From Candidatus Brocadia sp. (GTDB lineage: Bacteria > Planctomycetota > Brocadiia > Brocadiales > Brocadiaceae): a DNA stretch of 11,466 nt. Made by a program: the position numbers and the translations under genes. Where the stretch lies: positions 1-11,466 of the forward strand of contig JAUQXU010000024.1 of assembly GCA_030837935.1 (NCBI GenBank), in the 5' to 3' direction. Below the pieces are notes generated by a model. The model was not told the origin of the DNA, searched no databases, and was given only the letters and a program-made list of their open reading frames with translations. The first letter of the stretch is position 1; every line of letters starts with the position of its first letter. Shown here one piece after another: positions 6,555 through 11,466 of this stretch.

Positions 6555-6955
6555 CATACGTGTTAAGTTAAAGGAACTATAATTACCATGAACCTCTTGT
6601 TCGGTTTAATTTTGCCTTGTCCCCCGCTGGCGGTGGTGTAGGGGGTGGACGGATGCCTTCATCACTTCAACCCCCCCTTCGACACGGATACGAATTTGCA
6701 ACTCGAACCCTACGTTTTATATGGTTGGTTAGCCACCCATTGCACACAACGCTATTGTCAAAACAAATTCTGAATTCAGGTTTCAAACCTGCCAGGATTC
6801 TCACCTATGCCATTCCACCCCCTTGATCCCCCCGCCAGCGGGGGACAGTGGCTTGCCACATCGCCGGCAGCATTCGTACCCTTGTGAGTTACAAGCAGGC
6901 ACGGACAAACAGAGTTTGTCCATGCCACCCCACTATCGCTAACTTAACACGTATG
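6555..6955. mobile_element. Non-autonomous insertion element, 401 bp, with 16-bp inverted ends and 10-bp target duplication
   Basis: CATACGTGTTAAGTTA (6555-6570) is the exact reverse complement of 6940-6955. Immediately outside both ends lies GGATTGAGGG (6545-6554 and 6956-6965), a perfect 10-bp direct repeat that looks like a target-site duplication. The interior has nested inverted repeats (6618-6633 with 6832-6847, 6641-6648 with 6815-6822, 6777-6791, 6898-6926) and no transposase or other credible gene. Ends beginning CAT and a 10-12-bp duplication recall the IS231 group of the IS4 family and its transposase-less cassettes; that affiliation is inference. The homologous uninterrupted repeat at 11071-11175 acts as the empty site. 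Confidence 0.8.
6898..6926. repeat. Hairpin inside the 401-bp element
   Basis: GGCACGGACAAAC (6898-6910) and GTTTGTCCATGCC (6914-6926) form a 13-bp stem with one mismatch and an AGA loop. The right arm and its downstream bases recur at the first 18 bases of the window with one difference, so this hairpin is itself a dispersed unit. Confidence 0.75.
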
Positions 6956-6994
6956 GGATTGAGGGGTGGTCAATTTGGCTGCACCTATGCTGCG

Positions 6995-7408
6995 CTACGA
7001 TTTTTTCGCATCTGCCGAACAGAATTCCGTAAGAACACCATGGGTTGATTTCGGGTGAAGAAAAGCAACCAGCTTCCCTCCCGCACCTTCAACAGGTGTC
7101 TCATTGATCAGATTACAACCTGCCTGTTTTGCTTGCTGCAGCTGACGGACTATGTCATCTGTAGCAAAGCCCACATGGTGCAGTCCCTCACCATGTTTCT
7201 CAAGATACCTTGCTACAGGGCTATCGGCTGAGGTAGGTTCAATAAGTTCAAGACGAACTTCGCCTGCGAGAAAGAACGCCGTGCGTACTTTCTGTACAGG
7301 AACTTCCTCTCGCCCTTTACATGGCAAACCCAAAACCTTTTCGTAATAATCGATTGCATCATCAATCGAACGAACAACTATTCCCAGGTGATCGATTTTT
7401 TGAATCAT
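6995..7408 (-). CDS. mce: Methylmalonyl-CoA epimerase, 137 aa
   Basis: This enzyme interconverts the (R)- and (S)-epimers of methylmalonyl-CoA, linking the mutase product to the decarboxylase substrate. It is a glyoxalase/VOC-fold protein with two paired beta-alpha-beta modules: DHLGIVV near the N-terminus and GLHHVGFATDD at 75-85. Likely metal ligands are H7, one of H77/H78 and E128, in the positions expected for the family. LELIEPT (53-59), the GAGG loop and AFLHPKSTHGVLTEFC are also characteristic of the bacterial enzyme. The length is normal. The ATG follows the mutase stop codon after two bases, so it is the last gene of the mutase operon and translationally coupled. The stop codon sits at the edge of the dispersed repeat downstream, and the last few residues (DAKKS) may derive from that junction. 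Confidence 0.96.
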   Translation of the reverse strand: MIQKIDHLGIVVRSIDDAIDYYEKVLGLPCKGREEVPVQKVRTAFFLAGEVRLELIEPTSADSPVARYLEKHGEGLHHVGFATDDIVRQLQQAKQAGCNLINETPVEGAGGKLVAFLHPKSTHGVLTEFCSADAKKS

Positions 7409-7410
7409 GA

Positions 7411-9066
7411 TCAGAAACCTTTTCTTTCTTCGTATATGCCAAATACCCCGCGCAGGGCGTCGCAGATTTCACCGATAGACGTATAGCAGCGTACCGCTTC
7501 CACGATGAAGGGCATTACATTTTCCTTTCCCCGTGCTGCTTCTTCCAGATCTGCCAAGTTCTTTTTTACCTTCCCGTTATCTCTTTTTTTTCGTATCTCA
7601 TGTAACCTTTTTATCTGATTTTCTTCTACCGCTTTACCAACCCGAAATGTTTGAGGAAATACTTTTTCGGGTTCCTGAAAACAATTAACCCCAACAATCG
7701 TTCGTTCACCCCTGTCAATTTGTTGCTGGTATCTGAAAGCGGATAGTTCGATCTGGCGTTGAACGACTCCTGACTCAATAGCCGCAATCATTCCTCCCAT
7801 TCTATCAATTTCTTCAATCAGCGTAAGGGCCTCACGTTCAATCCGGTCGGTTAAATCCTCGATGAAATATGACCCGGCAAGGGGATCAACGGTGTTACAT
7901 ACGCCCGACTCGCAGGCAATTATTTGCTGTGTACGTAAAGAAGTACGGACCGAATTTTCCGTAGGAAGTCCAAACGCCTCATCACGGGAGTTTGTATGCA
8001 AGGACTGCGTTCCACCAAGTACTGCCGCAAGGGCCTGCAGTGTTACACGAACGATATTGTTGTCAATCTGTTGTGCTGTCAGGCTGTATCCCGCTGTCTG
8101 GGTATGGAACCGTAACGTTTGACTGGCTGGCTTTTGTGCGTGAAAACGTTCCTTCATGAATCTGGCCCAGAGGCGCCTGGCTGCCCGAAACTTTGCTACT
8201 TCCTCAAAAAGATCCGGAGATGCGTTGAAAAAGAAAGCCAGGCGAGGCGCAAAAACATCGACATCCAATCCTGCGTCAATTGCTGCCTGCACGTATGTGC
8301 ATCCATTGGCAAGGGTGTAGGCAATTTCCTGAATTGCTGTGGAACCTGCCTCCCGTATGTGATAGCCCGAAATTGAAATAGTGTTAAACTGCGGGGTTTC
8401 TTTACTGCACCATGCAAAGATATCTGTTGTCAACCTTAAACTGGGTCTTGGCGGAAAGATGTACGTTCCGCGGGCAATATACTCTTTGAGTATATCGTTC
8501 TGAATTGTCCCCATCAGTTGGGCAGGTTTAACTCCTTGTTTTTCTCCTACTACCACGTACATGGCTAGTAACACAGCAGCGGGCGCATTAATCGTCATAG
8601 AAGTGGAAACTTTATCAACGGGAATTCCCGTGAATAGGGCTTCCAAATCTGCCAAAGTATCAATAGCTACTCCCACTCTGCCAACCTCACCACAACTCAA
8701 GGGATGATCGGAATCATATCCAATCTGCGTTGGTAAATCGAAAGCTACCGAAAGACCGGTTGTTCCCTGTTCAAGTAAATAGCGATATCTTTTATTGGAA
8801 TCTTCTGCACTAGAAAATCCTGCGTATTGCCTCATTGTCCAGAGACGCCCCCGGTACATGGTAGGATGAACTCCTCGGGTGAATGGGTATTGGCCGGGAA
8901 AACCGAGTTTTGTGAGGTACTTTTCGTCAACGGTCTCAGGCAGGGCAAGACGTTCTATGGGAAGGCCCGAATCAGTTACGAATTCCTTTGCCCGCTCCGG
9001 TGTACGTTCCAAGACCTTTTTCAGTACATTTTCTTCCCACGCAGCAAATGATGGATGTTCATTCAT
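7411..9066 (-). CDS. mcmA1: Methylmalonyl-CoA mutase, large catalytic subunit, 551 aa
   Basis: This is the substrate-binding TIM-barrel subunit of the B12-dependent isomerase that interconverts succinyl-CoA and (R)-methylmalonyl-CoA. The motif TMYRGRLWTMRQYAGF aligns with the Propionibacterium enzyme and gives T69, M70, R74, R79 and Y81 for its T77, M78, R82, R87 and Y89. QNDILKEYIARGTY gives Q189 and R199 (Q197 and R207), and SISGYH gives H236 (H244). Y81 and R199 are the residues that distinguish methylmalonyl-CoA mutase from isobutyryl-CoA mutase. It ends after GEICDALRGVFG without a cobalamin domain, which is encoded separately at 10038-10469, as in the split archaeal-type enzyme. It lies 46 bases after meaB and 2 bases before mce. 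Residue equivalences are from memory of the family alignment. Confidence 0.96.
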   Translation of the reverse strand: MNEHPSFAAWEENVLKKVLERTPERAKEFVTDSGLPIERLALPETVDEKYLTKLGFPGQYPFTRGVHPTMYRGRLWTMRQYAGFSSAEDSNKRYRYLLEQGTTGLSVAFDLPTQIGYDSDHPLSCGEVGRVGVAIDTLADLEALFTGIPVDKVSTSMTINAPAAVLLAMYVVVGEKQGVKPAQLMGTIQNDILKEYIARGTYIFPPRPSLRLTTDIFAWCSKETPQFNTISISGYHIREAGSTAIQEIAYTLANGCTYVQAAIDAGLDVDVFAPRLAFFFNASPDLFEEVAKFRAARRLWARFMKERFHAQKPASQTLRFHTQTAGYSLTAQQIDNNIVRVTLQALAAVLGGTQSLHTNSRDEAFGLPTENSVRTSLRTQQIIACESGVCNTVDPLAGSYFIEDLTDRIEREALTLIEEIDRMGGMIAAIESGVVQRQIELSAFRYQQQIDRGERTIVGVNCFQEPEKVFPQTFRVGKAVEENQIKRLHEIRKKRDNGKVKKNLADLEEAARGKENVMPFIVEAVRCYTSIGEICDALRGVFGIYEERKGF

Positions 9067-9112
9067 AAGAATTTCACATAAGGCCGATATAATCGAAACT
9101 AAAATGAATTTA

Positions 9113-10045
9113 CTACCTCTTTTTTGACTCTAGTTGCGTAACACAAACTTCTTCTAGCAATTTACGAACAATGTCCTGAGGATCTCCAATTATCTGTTCT
9201 TCCTGTGCCATAAGGCGATCTTTTAACTTCGTACGCATTAATTCGACAGCCCTATGCAGGATTTCCGACTCCAGCATCTTTTCCCGTTTTTGAATAAATT
9301 GCCCGGTTTGTCGTTTTCTCTGCGCAATATTTCCAATGATATTTGCCAGATCTTCAATTCCTCTGCTTTCCGTAGCACTCGTGCTACAAACCTGACAATC
9401 CCGCCCCTGTGTCGCATATTTCAGATCTACGATGAGTGCATCGGCACCGGCATGATCCGCCTTGTTAACGACCAGGACATCAGCCATCTCGATCAATCCA
9501 GCCTTCATGGCTTGAACATCATCTCCAAATCCCGGAGCCAGAACAAAAACGACAATGTCAGCAAGGCCAACGATATCAATTTCCAGATGCCCTACACCCA
9601 CCGTTTCGATAATAACAGGATTGCAGCCGGAGCAGGCCATTATTTTAGCGGCTGATCCCGCAGCGGCGCACAACCCCCCCACTCTCCCCCGCGTCGACAT
9701 GGAACGTATTATGACGCCCGGGTCTGTGGCATGCCTCATCATCCGAATACGATCTCCCAGGATAGCTCCACCTGATACAGGGGAAGAGGGATCAATGGCT
9801 ACAATTCCCACGCGTTTGCCATGTATCCGGTAATGAGAAATTAATTGATTGATAAGGGTCGATTTCCCGGCTCCCGGAGGACCTGTTATTCCCAGAATCG
9901 TTGCAGCTAGAACACACCCTTCATTTATCCCTTGTAAAATTGCCGCAGCCCTATGATTGCCTTCTTCTATAGCGGAGATAGCACGCCCAATTGTGCGTGG
10001 ATTTCCTTCACGGATACCTTTTAAAATTCCATCAATCTCATTCAT
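9113..10045 (-). CDS. meaB: MeaB/ArgK-type GTPase, methylmalonyl-CoA mutase chaperone, 310 aa
   Basis: This G3E-family GTPase gates delivery of adenosylcobalamin to the mutase and protects it from inactivation. The motifs are Walker A GPPGAGKST (55-63), DPSSP (85-89), the Walker B/switch segment ETVGVG (147-152), PGFGDDVQ (171-178) and the guanine specificity motif NKAD (194-197). Residues following ETVGVG are HLE, where the best-studied MeaB has QSE; this is a family variant worth noting. The frame is open up to 10141, but the upstream 32 residues overlap the B12 subunit and look like its antisense-frame shadow. The ATG at 10045 (MNEIDGILKGIREG) gives a family-like start and overlaps the B12 subunit by 8 bases. 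It is the second gene of the mutase operon. Confidence 0.94.
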   Translation of the reverse strand: MNEIDGILKGIREGNPRTIGRAISAIEEGNHRAAAILQGINEGCVLAATILGITGPPGAGKSTLINQLISHYRIHGKRVGIVAIDPSSPVSGGAILGDRIRMMRHATDPGVIIRSMSTRGRVGGLCAAAGSAAKIMACSGCNPVIIETVGVGHLEIDIVGLADIVVFVLAPGFGDDVQAMKAGLIEMADVLVVNKADHAGADALIVDLKYATQGRDCQVCSTSATESRGIEDLANIIGNIAQRKRQTGQFIQKREKMLESEILHRAVELMRTKLKDRLMAQEEQIIGDPQDIVRKLLEEVCVTQLESKKR

Positions 10046-10469
10046 ACGTATGCTTCTTCTGGCGATACTCGTTTGCGACCATTCTGAATACATCCAGAAT
10101 GGTTTGTGTCGGTGTGCCGGTGGTAAGTACTTCGCAAACACCCTTATCTTTTAAATAAGAAATATCTTCTTGCGGAATAGCACCACCAACTATTACAGGG
10201 ATGTCCCCTGCGTCAGCCTGACACAGTGCATGTATCATTGCAGGAATAAGTTCATTGTGGGCACCGGAAAGAAGGGATATGCCGATAGCATCCACGTCCT
10301 CCTGAACTGCGACAGATGCGATTTCCTCAGGTGTATGGCGGATGCCCGTGTAAATAACCTCAAAACCGTCGTCACGCAGACTCCGTGCAATGAATTTGGC
10401 GCCCCGGTCATGCCCATCTAACCCTACCTTGCCAATCAGTACCCTTCCGCGACGCTGCCCTGCTTCCAT
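10038..10469 (-). CDS. mcmA2: Methylmalonyl-CoA mutase, B12-binding small subunit, 143 aa
   Basis: This is the cobalamin-binding subunit that provides the base-off histidine ligand to the mutase. It has the B12 signature DxHxxG (D18, H20, G23 in KVGLDGHDRG), then SxL (S65, L67 in SLLSGAH) and GG (95-96 in VIVGGAIP). It is a stand-alone Rossmann-like domain of the usual length, corresponding to the C-terminal domain of fused mutases. An AAGGT Shine-Dalgarno lies about 10 bases before the ATG. It is the first gene of the mutase operon and overlaps meaB by 8 bases. Upstream comes the mobile element at 10517-10888, whose left end lies 47 bases before the ATG, so the operon promoter must lie within or close to it. 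Confidence 0.95.
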   Translation of the reverse strand: MEAGQRRGRVLIGKVGLDGHDRGAKFIARSLRDDGFEVIYTGIRHTPEEIASVAVQEDVDAIGISLLSGAHNELIPAMIHALCQADAGDIPVIVGGAIPQEDISYLKDKGVCEVLTTGTPTQTILDVFRMVANEYRQKKHTYE

Positions 10470-10516
10470 ATATCTGACCTTTTGTTCAATAAGTATTTTG
10501 AAAACTAACTATTAAG

Positions 10517-10888
10517 TAACACTTTAGCTTTTTGAAAAACGCCTGTCTCTATAAGTGCGTACATGCAGGTATTCACACGCAATAAAAATAAATCCGGTAT
10601 GCGGTAAAAAAGCCCGAAGGGCTGAAATGATTATAGAACCCTGGGCAGATAAACTACACAACCCTGAAGGGGTGAAATAAAATTACAATTACACCGGCAT
10701 AAAAAATCAATGTCACCCCTACGGGGTTAACGAGCAAAAATGCATCAATTGGCTATAATCATGACATCCTTTCAGGATTTGGAAATTGTAGAGACATGCT
10801 TTGAATCTGCCTCTACCTGTATATTCGCCCTGATACATCCAGCAAACACGGATTTCTATTGAGATTTTTCAAAATACTAAATTGTTAC
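10517..10888. mobile_element. MITE-like element B, 372 bp, GTAAC inverted ends
   Basis: The left end 10517-10539 matches the left end of element A (6322-6344) at 22 of 23 bases. The right end 10866-10888 is an inverted copy matching that sequence at 21 of 23. The octamers just outside, ACTATTAA (10509-10516) and ACTATTGA (10889-10896), match at 7 of 8, as expected for an aged 8-bp target duplication. The interior holds the symmetric hairpin array at 10611-10778 and no gene. GTAA ends and an 8-bp duplication are known for IS66-family elements. A partial extra copy of the end (AGTATTTTGAAAA, 10492-10504) lies just outside the left end, towards mcmA2. Confidence 0.68.
10611..10778. repeat. Symmetric array of four short hairpins inside element B
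   Basis: The stems are AGCCC-GAA-GGGCT (10611-10623), CCC-TGAA-GGG (10662-10671), ACCCC-TAC-GGGGT (10715-10727) and ATCCT-TTC-AGGAT (10766-10778). An outer pair, ATGATTATAG (10627-10636) with CTATAATCAT (10753-10762), is perfectly complementary and encloses the central two. The first two hairpins share the following GCTGAAAT/GGTGAAAT text, so the array is a REP-like unit duplicated in direct and inverted orientation. Confidence 0.7.
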
Positions 10889-11070
10889 ACTATTGATAAT
10901 CTATTCAATCATAGAAGAGGGATACGATGCAAGAACAATCTCATGCGTAAGAAACGTTTGATCTTCCAATGTTTGACCTGCACTCATTACGTCATTTCTT
11001 ACTGGTTTAAACGCTGCAATTTAAGAGGTGTTATAGTATTACCTTGTAAAAACTTCTTTTTTCAGCAAGA
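10889..11070. other. Intergenic stretch without recognised features
   Basis: An A/T-rich stretch between element B and the dispersed hairpin repeat. I see no credible reading frame with a ribosome binding site, no tRNA-like fold and no clear promoter. The open frame on the plus strand through this region runs across both repeats and is not protein-like. Confidence 0.5.
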
Positions 11071-11175
11071 TTTTTACCTCCCCTTCATCGTTCGACTGAG
11101 CTCACGACGAAGTTCCCTCCTTGTGAAGGAGGGGAAAGAGGGGTGGTTAATTTGGTTGCGGCTGTGCTGCGTTAT
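11071..11175. repeat. Dispersed hairpin repeat, uninterrupted copy
   Basis: It contains a CCCTCCTT-GTG-AAGGAGGG stem (11115-11133). Positions 11125-11171 match, at 38 of 47 bases, the joined flanks of the element at 6555-6955. The left part TTTTTACC-CCCCTT is also shared (11071-11084 with 6508-6522). It ends just before the stop codon of the dicarboxylate symporter and could terminate or buffer that gene, but there is no T-run. Confidence 0.65.
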
Positions 11176-11180
11176 GGATG

Positions 11181-11466
11181 TTATATCCACCCCATCAGAG
11201 GACAGAGGAGGCGCAATCCTAACCAGATTATAACGAAGCCGCACATATCGAAGAATATACCCGCCCGGATCATCCTGGGGATGGGAACCAAACCGGTGCC
11301 ATACACAATGGCATTCGGTGGAGTGGATACAGGCAGCATAAACCCATAACTTGCACCAAGACATGCACCGAGAGCGGGCGGAACAGGGTTGACATGTGCT
11401 GCCTTTGCAAGCGCAATAACAACAGGGATAATCATGTTTGCAGATGCAGAATTGGAAGTCGCTTCA
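11181..11466 (-). CDS. DASS/SLC13-family sodium:dicarboxylate symporter, C-terminal part
   Basis: This is the C-terminal 94 or so residues of a membrane carrier; the gene continues beyond the right edge. The visible part starts EATSNSASANMIIPV, matching the second SNT-type sodium/substrate motif of the family (SNTAT in VcINDY). It is followed by GASYGFMLPVSTPPNAIVYGTG, the most characteristic C-terminal signature, then a last membrane helix (GFVIIWLGLRLLCPLMGWI). Such proteins import succinate, malate or fumarate, or in some branches sulfate, with Na+. The neighbouring succinyl-CoA/methylmalonyl-CoA genes favour a C4-dicarboxylate substrate, by inference. The internal ATG at 11435 is not the start, because conserved residues lie upstream. 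It is about 700 bases upstream of mcmA2 on the same strand, with repeats between, so a separate transcript is likely. Confidence 0.9.
   Translation of the reverse strand, partial: EATSNSASANMIIPVVIALAKAAHVNPVPPALGACLGASYGFMLPVSTPPNAIVYGTGLVPIPRMIRAGIFFDMCGFVIIWLGLRLLCPLMGWI

Larger units (their letters stand above)
6513..6970. repeat. Dispersed hairpin repeat, interrupted by an insertion
   Basis: ACCACCCCT (6513-6521) pairs with AGGGGTGGT (6962-6970). If 6555-6955 and one copy of the 10-bp duplication are removed, the flanks join into a sequence whose right part (38 of 47 bases) matches 11125-11171, the uninterrupted relative. The repeat extends on the right to about 6999, reaching the stop codon of the epimerase gene. 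The relative at 11071-11175 likewise reaches almost to the stop of the dicarboxylate symporter, so both copies occupy the 3' flank of a minus-strand gene. Confidence 0.7.

Noticed and set aside
6617..6826. 69-codon plus-strand frame
   Set aside because: It falls wholly within the inverted-repeat interior of the 401-bp element, is glycine/proline-rich because of G/C palindromes and has no ribosome binding site.
10046..10141. 32-residue N-terminal extension of MeaB
   Set aside because: It lies inside the B12-binding subunit gene in another frame and does not resemble MeaB; the ATG at 10045 gives the usual start.
10470..10516. Sigma-70 promoter for the mutase operon
   Set aside because: A/T-rich hexamer candidates exist, but no pair with good spacing stands out from the background.
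10611..10778. CRISPR array
   Set aside because: The hairpins are short, differ in sequence and are not regularly spaced; no cas gene is present.
10859..11233. 124-codon plus-strand frame
   Set aside because: It starts in the end of element B, runs through the dispersed hairpin repeat and ends antisense to the symporter; no protein features are seen.
11074..11364. 96-codon minus-strand frame overlapping the symporter
   Set aside because: It is an out-of-frame shadow of the symporter gene that continues into the repeat.

Overview
All recognisable genes here are read from the minus strand. The content points to an anaerobic or microaerophilic bacterium that interconverts succinate and propionate and couples one step to sodium transport. 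The moderate base composition, dense G/C-rich palindromic intergenic repeats, rubrerythrin and DUF3786 Fe-S protein would suit an anammox-type planctomycete or another uncultured anaerobe. That placement is a low-confidence inference; there is no rRNA or other phylogenetic marker.

Layout in minus-strand gene order, right to left. The right edge holds the C-terminal end of a DASS/SLC13 sodium:dicarboxylate symporter (11181-11466, cut by the window). About 710 bases of repeats follow. Next is a four-gene mutase operon: the B12-binding subunit of methylmalonyl-CoA mutase (10038-10469), the MeaB/ArgK GTPase chaperone (9113-10045), the mutase catalytic subunit (7411-9066) and methylmalonyl-CoA epimerase (6995-7408). 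About 700 bases of repeats separate it from a second operon in the order mmdA-mmdD-mmdC-mmdB (4744-6294 to 2713-3849), a sodium-pumping methylmalonyl-CoA decarboxylase, followed directly by a biotin protein ligase (1985-2707). The left end carries rubrerythrin (1443-1934), an Fe-S/DUF3786 protein (552-1325) and a 57-residue four-cysteine protein (222-395).

The genes form a coherent module. The symporter could bring in succinate. The split B12 mutase, kept active by MeaB, interconverts succinyl-CoA and (R)-methylmalonyl-CoA. The epimerase makes the (S)-isomer. The membrane complex decarboxylates this to propionyl-CoA while exporting Na+, or carboxylates propionyl-CoA at the expense of the Na+ gradient. 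BirA supplies the biotin on MmdC. A CoA-transferase or propionyl-CoA synthetase is not in the window.

The most unusual signal is in the two large gene deserts. Each has a non-autonomous element with matching about 23-bp inverted ends that begin GTAAC (6322-6493 and 10517-10888), lying just upstream of one of the two operons. A third element (6555-6955) has 16-bp inverted ends and a perfect 10-bp target duplication. It is inserted into a dispersed hairpin repeat whose uninterrupted relative lies at 11071-11175. No new defence or enzymatic system is evident; the novelty is in these small mobile elements and their placement.
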